A stretch of DNA of 64,000 nucleotides, from contig QJPP01003560.1 in assembly GCA_003996215.1 (NCBI GenBank), forward strand, positions 1 through 64,000, written 5' to 3'. Shown one piece after another: positions 10,901-23,533 of this stretch. The notes under the pieces are model-generated. The model worked only from the letters and a program-made list of their open reading frames with translations. It did no database searches and was not told the origin of the DNA. This DNA is from Jaltomata sinuosa (Eukaryota > Streptophyta > Magnoliopsida > Solanales > Solanaceae). How positions within the stretch are numbered: the stretch's first letter is position 1; each line of letters starts with the position of its first letter. The position numbers and the translations under genes are program-made.

Positions 10901-12178
10901 ACATAACCATCAAAAAGGTCATACCATACATTTCTACCCCTCACGTAACAATAACACATTACACAAACTATTCAAGCTTTAGCCCAAAATAATATAAATC
11001 TTTGTCTTCATCTCACACAATCAAGTAAACATATCCTTTGCTAAAGAAATATTGCCACATAGTCCCATAAAAATCCAATCATGAAAGAAATTTTCTCACT
11101 CTTGCCCTAAAATCGACAATCATCTTCCTTCAAGAACTCTTAACACTTGGTCTTCTTTCATCTTTCATGTCACCTTACACATAGTCAATTTACCCTTTTG
11201 TAAATCCTAGTCGATAGAAAAATTAACATACCTCATGATTCTATCCAAGTAAACACAAGTCCTACTATGGAAGTCATATCCTAAAACTCAAACCATTCAA
11301 ATTCTATTTGTTGTACCACCACCTCACAAGATAGAGAGCATACTCTTCATAAGAACCTCAAAACTAGTAATACCACCTCAAACCTCATTATATGAAATCT
11401 TTTCTTATGCTTAGAAACATGTCCTATTAACCGATTCACTGATCCTTCACCACTTTAACCTTTTCCTTATAACATTAGTATATGCACCTGTCCCACCACT
11501 AAACTGATGAAATCCCATTGATACATTTATGCCCTAAGACTGAGTGGAAATTCCTATCTTCGTTCTTATCATACACCAAGCAACCAATTCTTGTCATGAA
11601 AAACTTTCTTAACTAAAGTCTTCAAAGTTACCATGCTTATTACCAGGTTATTCTTTTAGTCATACCATTTCTAATTGTCAACACTATTTCAGATACCGTC
11701 TATGCCACTTATATATATTCTTCCAAATACTGAAAACTAATTGTAAGAGATAAGCTGTTCATAAAGTTCTTCAAACCATTGTTCCCATTTCCACATGAAT
11801 ATCCTTAAAATGCATAATCTGAACCATAACCTTCCTCAATCAGTCTTCGAATCATAGATACAATTCTAAATCTGGATACAAATCCTTCCAATTAGTCTGC
11901 CACTTCCTTCTTAGTACCAGGTCTTTCACCAAACCACCCGATGTCACCCCCAACTGTTACCATGCAAATCCAAGAATGTGTCCTCACTATAAGTGAGAGA
12001 ATGGGATGAGAATTTTTTTTAAGAGTTAGCCCAGACCAAGAATGCACAATAAGGAATCAAGAAATGGAATTTTCTAAAGTCCTATGGCCTCTCAAAGATA
12101 GATAACAGACGTCTCTTCACTGATCCGCAAGAATTCACTAGATATTGCTTTTGTACTCATAAGATTGGTAAACCTAGT
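7931..12178 (-). other. Element B interior, non-coding
   Basis: About 4.2 kb between B's LTRs. I find no gag, protease, RT, RNase H or integrase motif in six frames; the open frames at 7855-8070, 9592-9780 and 10756-10959 (minus) resemble nothing I recognise. A decayed pre-PPT hairpin (reverse complement ATTCAAGGACGAAC) lies at 7961-7974. The 342-bp tandem duplication at 9553-10236 is the main internal structure. Near the primer site end (about 11940-12010) a 'gggggtgacatcggg'-like leader block is readable on the minus strand. Confidence 0.65.
9553..10236 (+). repeat. 342-bp direct tandem duplication inside element B
   Basis: Bases 9553-9894 and 9895-10236 are adjacent copies with exact period 342, both starting 'accaaac' and running through 'catagaacttatc', 'ccaagcatacttggtagg' and 'gtttaaattcctttaagtc' to 'gccaatc'. 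The third 'accaaa' at 10237 marks the end of the second unit. By eye the copies differ at only a few percent of positions plus a small indel near the start, so the duplication is younger than the LTR divergence of B. Confidence 0.9.
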
Positions 12179-12190
12179 GCTCTAATACCA
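12179..12190 (-). other. Element B primer-binding site (tRNA-iMet, one change)
   Basis: Reads GCTCTAATACCA on the plus strand, that is TGGTATTAGAGC on the minus strand, one transition away from the canonical iMet primer site. It lies three bases from the LTR start at 12194 and gives element B its minus orientation. Confidence 0.8.
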
Positions 12191-12193
12191 ACT

Positions 12194-13583
12194 TATCACG
12201 ATCCAAAATCCCAACGATTGTGATGGCACCTACTCCAACCTAATTATGATAGGTAAGCCTAACTCAACAACGCAAGAAAATTAAAATAAGGAAAATAGCA
12301 AAATAACACAATGAATATAAAAAATACTAACTCAATTTAACAATAATAAAAAAGGAAACCAAACAGTAAGACTCCCAAAAATATACCAATATGCAAACAA
12401 GAGCGACTCTAACTACAGAATGTCCTAATTGAATACTACAAAACTGTCTAAGAAAATGGAGAAAATAAATATAAGTAGTAGAGGAAGCCAGGGTAGTCTC
12501 CGAACACAGGAGCTCGCTAGAGCTTTAAAGATATAAAAAAGCATGAACTCTAGTCGTGAGGTCCACTTGTACTTGGATCTGCATCTGAAGGATGTAGGAA
12601 AGTAAGGGTGTGTATGATCTACTTGTACTCAGTAGGAATTATAGGTAGATCAAGCTTAAGCAGTTACTATATTAAATAAAAAATACAAAAATAACCCTGC
12701 ACGAAGAAAAGTCTCAGCAATTCAATATCAATAATAACATGGTATATCTCAATCAAAATAATAATTCAAATGATAATGCAATGCAATGATATGGGATAAA
12801 ATCCAATGGCCATGCCTACCCGTATACACCCCCTTCTCAATCTTTGCTGGAAGGTGGGATCCATGGGAGACTTGCGAGGTCTATATACTCCCATCCAGAA
12901 TCCTACCCCGGACAAAATCAATAACGTAGCATATATCTACACCTGTAGTGAGTAAATAACATATCATATATCTACGCCCAGAATTCTGCATTAGACTGAA
13001 TAAGTAAACAATCATACATCTATGTACAAAATCCTACATCAGACTCAACAAGTAAAATATCATATATCTATATTTGGAATTTTGCATCGAACTGAATCAA
13101 TAGAGAGTATTTCATTTTCTTTAAAAATCAGTGCTTCCAATTGTACAATCTAGTATTTCATGAGATGAATGCATATGCATGAACACAAAGTACCAACAAG
13201 CCAATTACACTGATATGATTAAAATTTTAGAATCACAAAAGTTCATGAACATAGGCTACGAGCCTTAATCTCAATACAGGAATCTAAGTTCCTTTTCTCC
13301 TAACACAGTATAAGCCTCAATTTGGAAATCACAATGATAATTCAACTTATTTAGTATTCAAGTCCATAATTTCACCTAAACCATAACATAATTTATATGA
13401 TAAGTTCCCACCCAAGCAAAGTCTAAAGAAAGTTAAGCCATAACTTACCTCGAAATCAAACAAACGTGCCACGAACAACCACTAAATGAATTCTCTTCTA
13501 AAACAGTCTTAATTCACCTCAAATTTATCAAGAATAAGTTTTACACATAAACACGACATAAACACGAGTACAATGATACCCAT
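12194..13583 (-). repeat. Element B right (5') LTR, first part
   Basis: Starts 'tatcacgatcc', the complement of the 'ggatcgtgata' end also seen in element A. It aligns with the left LTR from 12501 (= 5443) onward. It is interrupted at 13583 by element I, which duplicated CCCAT (13579-13583 and 21843-21847), and resumes at 21848. Confidence 0.8.
12928..13103 (+). repeat. Degenerate ~48-bp tandem array in B's right LTR
   Basis: Unit heads lie at 12928, 12963, 13011 and 13059 ('atcatatatctac' and variants). Spacing is 35, 48 and 48; the first unit has lost about 13 bases relative to the left LTR. This is the counterpart of 5861-6045. Confidence 0.65.
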
Positions 13584-16361
13584 TGTCATTCCTCGAGCCT
13601 ACACCCTGGATGCAATTCGGTTCTTAGAGTCACAAGTGACCCCAAGCTAACCCGTGGCCTGGCATACTACTAAGATATAGTCCAAAAGATAATGTGGAAG
13701 CTGCAATGTGATGTGCTCTTAAAAGAAATATTAAAACAAAATAAACTTTCATAAACTGGGACACAATAGCATTTGAAAATTGATACAACTAACTGACTGA
13801 CTGTCTATGAAGCCTCTACTAAAGCTGACTATGGTTAGCCGGGACATGACCCCCAACTATCTTTAATTAATGTATAACGATTGAAATAATCACTATAACT
13901 ACTAACTGACTAGAGTTCCCGAAAAAAAAAAGAACTCATTCCCTGCTGACTGGAAGCTGCGATCTATCTGACCATGATCTTGGATGCTAGCACTAAAACC
14001 TACATAATCAAAAGGATGCAGCACAAGAAGGTATGTGATCAGCACTTTGAATGTACTGAGTATGTGAGATAATGCACTAACTTTAAATCATGAGAAAATA
14101 TGTGTATACTGAATGCATGGCTGAAAACTGGACTAAGTATAGATATCCATAGATGCAAAAGTCAAATTGTCGAACATAAGATCTTTCACTGAAGAAAGTG
14201 TAAATCCTATTTCTGAACTGTAACTCTGAGATCTTGATATTTAAAGATAAGTATAAATATTACTTGTGGATCCATGGATTGAAGAGATGAATTATGTCTA
14301 AAAATCATGAAATAGTGCAACTGGACTGAAAACCATGAGTCGTGCCAAAAGTCATGTTTAAAGTAAATCTTCAGGGGAGTTTCTTCTGCTGAATATGTTG
14401 AAAACATTGATATACTGTAGTGAATGTAACCTGAAAGATATAAGCTGATGCAATGACCAAGTATATAAATATGTAATTGTATAATATTGAGCTGAACTCG
14501 ATAACTGAATACAAGGTCATGCAATAATGAATATGGACTGTGGGAGCTACTATTAACCAACATACCCCAAGCTGAGCTAACAATGGGGCCAACCTATAAC
14601 CCTGGATGAAAGGGTGTTCATACATTTCCAAGGGTACAAACAAATCTGACGTGGATCCACCAAACTGATATCCTCAAGGGACAAGGGTGACCAGCCTAAA
14701 GCTGATAGCTAACCCCCTTTATACCTATGATGGCATCGTAGTTCTGGGACTTAGGGATTGCTACTAAGGGTCTCAACCTAAAGCTGACAGTAGATCCTTC
14801 ATCCCTTCGTCTGCTCTGTATTAAGCCTACTCCTAACTGAATATAAAGCAATGAATGCAACTGAAATATTGGATGGCTCAAATATACTGACGTTCTGAGA
14901 ATGATAAATATTACTGAGGCTGAAGAATTCTAATCATGTAATTATATCTGACGTAGTCCCTAACTAATAATGCATGAGAACGGTTTGTATCATGTGACGT
15001 ATCTAAATGTCAAAAATGTTCATATTTAAAATATATTTTGTAGATCATACTAAAGGTAGGCTGAAGCCTACTAAATCATGCATAAAGTTTTTGTATTTAA
15101 GACAACTGGACTGAGGTGATTGGGAATCATGAATACTTGTCTAGAAGCCAAAACCCATAGTTAAAATCATCATGAGTAAACTTAAAGTTTTTTTAGACTG
15201 AATGCTGACAAGATGAACTAAATTCTGAAGGGAGAGCTAAATTCTGTGAAAATAATGTAAAATCAGGCTAAAACATGCTTCTCCCAAATATCTTGGGTTT
15301 TGAAATCTATTTGCAGAAATTCATGTAAAAATCATTATAACAAGGCTAGTAGTTATGTAGAATCATGAAGAAATTGAATTCATAGTGAAACATATGTTTG
15401 GGTAAGAACCCTAGAACCATAACTTGTAAATTCATACTGAAATCTGAAACTTTGGGCATGATGGTGAAAGGAAACCTCTTGTTTGAAGCCCACATACCTG
15501 GTGGATGATGATCCGTGAAGAGAACCTGAAGTTTGAAGCTTGATGGAGAAAGCCCTATGTCTGAAATTTGGAGAAGAACACTCTTTTCTCCTTTGAAACT
15601 GAATTGAGAGATTGAATGAGGAAAACTGATATGTTGGGACGTATTTTACTTAATAAAATAAGTCTAAAACTATTTATAGTCATATCTAAAAGAAGAAAGA
15701 ATGGTCTGAAATACTCCTGGAATACTAAATTAAAAACTGCTACAAAAACTCATCGTTGGGTTTCACGAGCACGAACCACAACCCGTAGAATGGATCACGG
15801 TTCATGAAAAGGGTTCGTGATTTCAGGGAAAAGTTTTTGGCCTCTGGACTGATTTCTACGAGTTGGTTTCATGACCCGTGGATCATTCCATGACTCGTGG
15901 AACCTTCTCGTGGTTTTCAGACAAAAATTTGAGTTCCATGTCTGATTTCCATGGATGCAATCCATGGTTCGTGGTTTGATCCATGAGCCGTGTATTCCTC
16001 TTATGGTTTCTATCTGTCATTTTGATGGACAAACACCCTTTAGTAAAACACTAATAACGTTTACTCTGGACATTGTATTAAGCACGGTTTGTGGTGTTGG
16101 AAAGAAGATTCAAATACCTTTAATTTTGTAGGTGTTAGGCCACCTAACTCTTTATATTCTAGGAGTTATGATCGTTTGAAGTTTACTCTGATTTAGTATT
16201 ACATGAAAACTTCTTTGGCTGGGGTGCTTTCAACTTAACTTGCTTATAGGAGTTTCTTATGAATATGATTCACATCCAAAGCACTCACCTTACTAGGGAA
16301 ATGATCATTACACTCATGGAAAGCAGTTCGATTCTTAGCTTAGAACATTTGGGGTGTTATA
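13584..16361 (-). repeat. Element I left (3') LTR
   Basis: 2,778 bp, colinear with 19067-21842. It holds the conserved LTR core at about 14620-14850 ('cgtggatccac', decayed 'gttcatac..' hairpin) and the imperfect CCACGA/TCGTGG palindromes at about 15750-16000. Open frames at 14207-14881 (minus) and 15616-15807 have decayed counterparts in the other LTR and no protein similarity; I do not call genes. Confidence 0.85.
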
Positions 16362-19050
16362 ATATCTCCCCCTTGGGATCATTCGTCCTTGAATAAAGAC
16401 TAACTAGGCTGAGGTTATGGGGAAAGAGATGCAATCCCACCAACTGAGTTCTAAAAGTTAGAGTACTTATATGGTAACTGATTTCTGACTGATATATGAA
16501 CTTAGTTGGGTTTGTGAGACATGTATATATACTGAGAGCATAATAACATTGATAGGACATGAAACTGAATTTTTAACATGATAACTGGTTTGGATTGAGA
16601 GTAGGGACTTAGCTGAAACTCATAAAGAATGAACGTATTCTTAGAAATTTTGTTAACTGAAAGGAATATAAAACTAAGAGGAGTAAATGTACGAGAAAAT
16701 TATTTTCTTCTAAGCTGAACTCACTAGCATGGACTGAACTGAGTGTAGGGCCTTTTGGCCTTAGGAATAATTACTGGAAGGTCTGAACTAATTTGATGTG
16801 ACAAGTGTACTATCTTGCTATCTGAAGCTACTGGACATAAGGTATGAGCACCCTAGTAAGGGAGTAAGAACAAGCCTGTTCCTGCCTTAGACAATACAGT
16901 CGGTAGTTTTTAATCTTAGAACCACCCTTTTTAACTACACCAACTTCTCTGAATACCACACTTACCATTTGCAATTAAAATTTTTGCCAGTGCACATATA
17001 GATTCTGAGGTCTGAGCCTAACTATCTTCTTTCAACATGTTCAAGCATATCTCGACTAAATCTCTTACATATAGAGTCATCTCCCAAGAATGGTATTACT
17101 TCTTATCATGAAAATCAACTAACCTTGAGTTCTAATCAATGGGTCACTAGTCGCACAAAACAAAAGCCCGCATGTATTTCGCCATGATAATCAAGCCTAG
17201 TACTATGATCATCTTATGGATTCTTTAGAGCTGGCACTATCTGAGGCTTTTATCCTCTTCCCTAGCATATGTAGAAACTGTAACTATAAGAACTTCTAAA
17301 CAAGGACACCAAGAAGAGAAAAATCTAGTACTTCCCATCTAGGCTACTACTTAGCTTCTTCTACTAAAACACTTAGTGTGATCTGATCTAGCCAATCATG
17401 GTGAGGTCGAAGAAGTCAAGTACAAAGGTCTGAGTGTCTCACATCTAGGACATATGAAACATGGTTAGAGTAAGGAAATATAAGCACGAACTATCCAAGA
17501 AGTCTGGTCTGCGCATATACATGATGTAGCATGATTTCATTAGCCATCAAGGCATATCCTGAGGACTTAACTGAGTACATAGACTGATCATACTATAAGA
17601 CGTGAGTTTACATATATATAAAGAGCCTTATGACATGAAGCTGGGATTCATAGAATCATAGAGTAACACTAGAATGGTTGTCTGGAGTAATTTCTGTTTG
17701 TTTTAGTAGCTGAGCATGGACATAAATCTGCATAGAGTGCATGAACTTGTTCATGAATATGACACAAATATGTCTGAGTATGGTGTCATCTTAACTGAAG
17801 CACTTGGAATCAACTAGAATAAGAATGGATCAATATACCATCAGAGCTCTTTCTAGAATTTTATACTAGTTGAGTCACAAAACTCAACTTTGTTCTTCAT
17901 TCTAGCATCTCCCCCTTAGCTTGAAAGTCACCCCTCTAAGTATGCAAATCTCTCTCATAAACGAGGCTATAATCAACTAACTCTTGTAAAGTTAGGGTAT
18001 CACTGTACTTCTGGATGCCAAACTCTCCCTGATAGGCTATAACTGAAGATGTTAAACCCTTGCTAGGTCTTCTTCTAAGGCATCTCTTAGCTTCCTCTTT
18101 ACCCTTAAGGCTATCACTAGAGGACTGATACTTTTACTGGCGTATATAACCACTTCCTCTAACACTTAGCAATCTGACCTTTGCATATTCATCTAGTAAC
18201 ATCACATCTCTAAGTTCACATCGACCCAAATTAACTGAATTAAAACCATGCTAAGGGACTCAACATCGTCTATCTATAATCTCCTGAATATCATGCACAA
18301 CATACTAATCTGGATACACACCTACCCTTCTACCATTCAAGGATCTCCTTCACCAAGTTTAAATATGCTCTGAGTCACCTTAACCAATCATTATTCCTCT
18401 ACATACTACTATGGAACCTATACATAACTTATCACTCCTCCCTAAATACCAAGGGACTTATCAACCCAATACTCGACTTATAGCTACTGTACTTCAAAAT
18501 TCATATCTATAGTTCCAGGGTTATCTTACTACTTATAACTCATAACATCTCTATTCACACTAACTGTTGAATGATTTTACTACCCAAGTGCTTAGGGAAC
18601 CATACCTTTTAGATAAGTCACTATTTGTGGTACAGTTTTTGGAAGAGGGTCTGAGAACACATTCTACTATAAGCTCACCTTGCATGAGTGAAAGAAGGTA
18701 AATGCCTTTGAATTAATAGACTTAACGCACTAGTGGAATCCTCTCAAGCCCTTGTGTAGTCTCTTAACTTTTTGATGACTCTATCTGAAAGCATCTTACT
18801 GATAGGAATTTGAACTTAACTGTTTTCACCACCTCAAAGATGAGGTGTGGTAGGAGGAATTAGAGAAACGCATGAACCTGTATACGCTTCATAAGAAATA
18901 GTTCAACTACACGATTTGGAGTATGAAAGAAAGGAAACATTTCCTAAATTCCCTGTAGCCTCCTGATTATAAGTGTGGTGCACAACACACCTATAAGCAA
19001 GACTCTACTAGACACGGCTTCACAGATACCCTAGGACACTTGAACTCTGT
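16362..19050 (-). other. Element I interior, non-coding
   Basis: Begins on its 3' side with the complement of a polypurine tract (16363-16376) and a pre-PPT hairpin ATTCGTCCTTGAAT at 16381-16394. Near the primer-site end (about 18960-19050) the minus strand resembles the untranslated leader of element H ('caccacacttat', 'agagtcttgc'). No gag or pol motif is visible in 2.7 kb on either strand. Confidence 0.65.
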
Positions 19051-19062
19051 GCTCTGATACCA
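19051..19062 (-). other. Element I primer-binding site (tRNA-iMet)
   Basis: GCTCTGATACCA on the plus strand is the exact reverse complement of TGGTATCAGAGC. It lies four bases left of the LTR start at 19067. Confidence 0.9.
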
Positions 19063-19066
19063 AGTT

Positions 19067-21842
19067 TGTCATGCCCCGATCCTACACCCTGGATGAAACT
19101 CGGTGCTTAGAGTCATAAGTTATCCCAAGTTAACCCATGGCATGGCATACTACTGAGATACAGTCCGAAAGATAATGTGGAAGCTGAAATGTGCTGTGCT
19201 CTTAAAAGAAATATTAAAACAAAATAAACTTTCATAAACTGGGATACAATAGCATTGAAAACTGATACAACTAACTGACTGACTGTCTATGAAGCCTCTA
19301 CTAAAACTGACTATGGTTTGCCAGGACATGATCTCCAACTATCTTTAAGTAATGTATAACGACTGAAATAATCACTATAACTACTAACTGACTAGAGTTC
19401 CCAGAAAAAAGAGAACTCATTCCCTGCTGATCAGAAGCTGCGATCTGTCTGACCATAATCTTGGATGCTAGCACTAAAACCTACATAATCAAAAGGATAC
19501 AGCACAAGAAGGTATGTGATCAGTACTTTGAATGTACTGAGTATGTGAGATAATGCACTAACTTTAAATCATGATAAAATACGTGTATACTGAAAGCATG
19601 GCTGAAAACTGGACTAAGTATAGATATCTGAAGATGCATAAGTCAAATTATCTAACATAAGCTCTTTTACTGAAGAAAGTGTAAATCCTATTTCTGAATT
19701 GTAACTGTGAGATCATGATGTTTAAAGATAAGTAAAACTGTTTCTTGGGGATCCATGGACTGAAAAGATGAATTATGTCTGAAAATCATGAAATAGTGCA
19801 ACTGGGCTGAAAACCATGAGTCATGCCAAAAGTCATGCTTAAAGTAAATCCTTAGGGGAGTTTCTTCTACTGAACATGCTAAAAACACTGATATATTGTA
19901 CTGAATGCAAGCTGAATGATATAAGCTGATGCAATGACCAAGTATATAAACATGTAACTATATAATACTGAGCTGAACTAGATAACTGAATACAAGGTCA
20001 TGCAATAATGAATATAGACTGTGGGAACTACTATTAACCAACATACCCCAAGCTGAGCTAACTATGGGGCCAACCTGTAACCCTGTATAAAAGGGTGTTC
20101 ATACCTTGCCAAGGGTATAAAAAAGTCTGACGTGGATCCACTAAATTAATGTCCTCAAGGGACAAGGGTGACCAGCCTAAAGCTGACAGCTGACCCCCTT
20201 TATACCTATGGTAGCGCCGTAGTTCTGGGGACTTAGGGACTACTACTAAAGATCTCAGCCTAAAACTAACAGCAGAGCCTTCATCCCTTCATCCGCTCGG
20301 TAATAATCCTACTCCCAACTGAATATAAAGTAATGAATGCAATTGATATACTAGATAGCTCAAATATACTAATGTTCTGAGAATGCAACATATTACTGAG
20401 GTTGAAGCATCCTAATCATGTAATTTTTACTGATTGAATGCCCGACTAATAATGCATGAGAGTGGTTTATAGCATGTGACGTATCTAAATATCAAAATCG
20501 TTCATATTTAAAATATATTTTGTAGATCATGCTGAAGGTAGGCCGAAGCTTGCTAAATCATGCATAGTTCTTTTGTATTTAAAATAACTAGACTGAAGTG
20601 ATTGGGAATCATGAACACTTGTCTGGAAGCCAAAACCCATAGTTAAAATCATCATGAGGAAACTTAAACTTGTTTAGATTGAATGTTGACAAGCTGAACT
20701 AAATTCTGAAGGGAGAGCTACATTCTGAGAAAATATTGTAAAATTAGGCTAAAACATGTTTCTCCCAAATATCTTGGGTTTTGAAACCTATTTGCAGAAA
20801 TTCATGTAAAAATCATTCTAACAAGGCCAGTAGTTATGTAGAATCATGAAGAAATCGAATTCATAGTGAAACACATGTTTAGGTAAGAACCCTAGAATCA
20901 TAACTTGTAAATTCAAACTGAAATCTGAAGATTTGGCCATGAGGGTGAAAGGAAACCCCTCATTAGAATCCCACATACCTGGTGGATGATGATCCTTGAG
21001 AGAACCTAAAGTATGAAGCTTAATGGAGAAAGCCCTAGGTCTGAAATTTGGAGAAGAACGCTCTTTTCTCCTTTGAAACTGACTTGAGAGATTGAATGAG
21101 GAAAACTGATATGTTAGGAGGTATTTTACTTAATAAAATAAGCCTAAAACTATTTATAGTCAGAGCTAAAAGATGAAGAAATGGTATGAAATACCTCTAG
21201 AATACTAAATTGAAAACTGCTGAAAAAACTCATTGTTGGGTTCCACGAGCACGAACCACGACCTGTAGAATGGATCACGGTTCGTGAAAAGGGTTCGTAG
21301 TTTATGGGCAAAGTTTCTGGCCTCTGGACTGATTTCCACAAGTTGATTTCATGACCCATGGCTCATTCCACGACTCGTGGAACCTTCTTGTGGTTTTCAG
21401 ACAAACATTTGAGTTCCAGGTCTGATTTCCACAAATGCAATCCACGGTTTGTGGTTTGATCAACGAGCCATGGATTCCTCTCGTGGTTTCTATGTATCAT
21501 TTTTACAGACAGATACCCTTTAGTAAAACATTGATAACTTTTTACTCTGGACTCGTATTAATGCATGGTCAGTGACGTTGGAAAGAAGATTCAAAGACCT
21601 TTAATTTGGTGGGTTCTAGACAACTTAAATCTTAATATTCTAGGTGTTATTATAATTTGAAGTTGACTCTAGTTTAGTCTTATATGAAAACTTCTTTGTT
21701 TGGGGTGCTTTCAACTTAACTTGCTTGTAGGAGTTTCTTATGAACAGGATTCACATCCAAAGCACTCACCACACTAGGAAAATGATCATTACACTCATTA
21801 AAAGTTGTTCAGGTCTTAGCTTAGAATTTTTAGGGTGTTAGA
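19067..21842 (-). repeat. Element I right (5') LTR
   Basis: 2,776 bp, starting 'tgtcatgccccgatcc'. The terminal dinucleotide at 21841-21842 is GA rather than CA, a point change. It is followed by the CCCAT duplication at 21843-21847. The conserved core is at about 20090-20330 and the palindrome array at about 21230-21490. Confidence 0.85.
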
Positions 21843-21847
21843 CCCAT

Positions 21848-22735
21848 ATTGCTAAGATTCTAAATCGGGTGTAAAAGGTCAATCCAAATGTCAACCCCGA
21901 GCCCACAAGGGAAAAATTAAAATTTTATTTGAAAATCACGTTACTCATAATTTAAGGAGTTCAAATATAAAGTTTTATAACAAAAATGCAGTTATAATCA
22001 AGCTTGAAATCATCAAAATATCATTCTTTAACTTCACCGTAAAAATCTCAAATTTTTAAGTTCAAACGCGGTTTAAAACAAAACAAATTGGTAACTTTAT
22101 GTCAAAATCAGTTCACTCATACTACAAGGACCTTAATTTCTAAAAATCAACAATAACCCCTCATAAATTGATCCTAAAATGAAGAACTTTTGATTTTATA
22201 ACCTTGGGGTTTCAAATCTCAACTTAATGAATCAATATCATAAATAACAACATGGATGTACTTGGAAAATGAATTAAAAAGTTAGAAACACATACCCAAT
22301 GATCATACAAGAAAAATGCATTGAAAATCACCTAAATCTAAGCTCCCTAGCTCCCAAAATGTCAAAAAAGCTAAAATCTCGAAGTCTATCTTTTAACATA
22401 GAGTTCAAGAGAGTCCTTCAGATTGTGCTTGCACCAGAACACAACACTAGTTGTCCGCGCTAAAATGATCATATCTCCCTTATATGGACTCAAAACGTGA
22501 TGATTCTTTTTGCATTTGTTCAGAAATCTTGATACAGATCTAATGGTACCATCCAAACACCAAGAATAGCTTATTTGCTTCAGTTGATACTATTAAAACC
22601 CAACGATGAAAAACTACAAACTCTGAACAAGTACCCAAAACTCATCTGAGACCTCCCAAACACAAACCAATAATGCAAAATAGTTGTAAAACACATTATG
22701 GGCCTGATGGAATCATATAAATACCCAAACAAGGT
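21848..22735 (-). repeat. Element B right LTR, second part
   Basis: Resumes the LTR of B after element I ('attgctaagattctaaatcggg', equivalent to about 6516 in the left LTR). It runs to 22735, where copia element E begins. The remainder should lie beyond E, outside the window. Confidence 0.8.
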
Positions 22736-23475
22736 TGTTAGACTGATGATTTTGATGATATGACAAACCTCATCAAAGGACTTAGTACCCTAATTATGTA
22801 CATCTATGCTTCGATTAAATATATAGCTGGAAGCTATAATATCTCTGCCATTCGTATAGCAAGGCAACTGAGCAACAACCAATAGGAGGCGCTCAGGTTT
22901 TGTCTTGTATTCTACTTATAAAATAATCACACAAGCATAATTGAGTTTTTGCAATCAAGAATAGTGTCATTTACAAGAAAAAGTCGCCGCTTCTTACACT
23001 GCCTCAACAACAAGGACCTATTCCAAGAATGTTTCTTTGTATTCTGTGTTGTTGAGTCTTTGTAATGGTCTTATATGAAACCTACTCTTCTGTTTTAGAA
23101 GTCTTGTGTAGGTATTTGTGTGCTATTATCATGTTATCATTTTGCATCTAGATAGCTAGAGTTAGCTATTAGACTAATTACAATAGAGATATTGTAATAA
23201 ATTCCCAACTGAGGTGTTGTGTTGGTTGAGGGTTAAGAGTTTAATACTAGAGTTGTAAGAGTCTGTAATTCTGAAGCCGCTCGAGTTTTAGTGGATTGGT
23301 TGATAAATCTTACGAGGTAGGTCATGGTTTTTTCCTCCCTTGAGCAAGGAGGTTTCTACATAATATCGTGTGTTACTTACGTGTCTGTTCTGTGTGTGTG
23401 TTGTTCTTGTTTCCATACTAATATCATAGTAAAGGACCTGGTCCCTTAACCATGGTAGACTCATCCAAGCTTTCA
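22736..23475 (+). repeat. Element E 5' LTR
   Basis: Starts TGTTAGAC and ends CA at 23475, two bases before the primer site; 740 bp. Its left flank is the interior of B's LTR, so E inserted there. The 3' partner is not in the window, so no LTR divergence can be estimated. Confidence 0.8.
22915..22925 (+). promoter_or_regulatory. Candidate TATA box in E's LTR
   Basis: An AT-rich 'ttataaaataa' lies about 560 bases before the LTR end, with a CCAAT-like 'aaccaatag' about 40 bases upstream. Position and spacing fit an LTR promoter, but no transcript evidence exists here. Confidence 0.4.
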
Positions 23476-23477
23476 AT

Positions 23478-23488
23478 TGGTATCAGAG
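23478..23488 (+). other. Element E primer-binding site (tRNA-iMet)
   Basis: TGGTATCAGAG follows the LTR end by two bases, then continues 'ttgg', so only 11 bases match the canonical site. Confidence 0.85.
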
Positions 23489-23533
23489 TTGGTACTTCCT
23501 AAATGGTTAACACCTAGGAGGGGTCTCACTCCA

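Larger units (their letters stand above)
13584..21842 (-). mobile_element. Element I: non-coding long-LTR retrotransposon nested in B's LTR
   Basis: A complete 8,259-bp insertion bounded by the 5-bp duplication CCCAT. Left LTR 13584-16361 (2,778 bp) and right LTR 19067-21842 (2,776 bp) begin 'tgtcat' and end in decayed 'gtgttaca' (gttata, gttaga). On the minus strand the primer site is at 19051-19062 and the polypurine tract at 16363-16376. The 2.7-kb interior has no recognisable coding domain. The LTRs share the conserved core, the paired palindromes and the CCACG-type palindrome array of the coding chromoviruses D, F and G, so I infer a non-autonomous relative mobilised in trans. LTR copies differ at about one base in eight over the first ~140 bases, making it one of the oldest insertions here. 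Confidence 0.85.
5443..22735 (-). mobile_element. Element B: non-coding long-LTR retrotransposon (LARD-like), outermost element seen
   Basis: A minus-strand element with long LTRs: left copy 5443 to about 7930, right copy 12194-13583 plus 21848-22735. They share near-identical order of blocks, for example 'aggagctc', 'agcttaagcagttactat' and 'atgatatgggataaaat'. The reverse-complement primer site at 12179-12190 sets orientation. The interior (about 7931-12178, 4.2 kb) has no recognisable gag or pol on either strand. The left LTR lacks the ~307 bases equivalent to 12194-12500, because element A sits there. The right LTR is interrupted by element I (13584-21842) and by copia element E at 22736. 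LTR length is about 2.8 kb if the missing part is counted. Long LTRs with a non-coding interior fit the large retrotransposon derivative (LARD) class; enzymes would have to come from a coding relative such as A. Confidence 0.75.

Noticed and set aside
5861..13103. Regularly spaced repeats considered as a CRISPR array
   Set aside because: The repeats are directly adjacent and diverged with no unique spacers, and the context is a plant LTR.
14207..14881. Three overlapping minus-strand open frames in element I's left LTR
   Set aside because: The counterpart at 19688-19888 is shorter and shifted. The frames fall in the conserved non-coding LTR core and show no domain.
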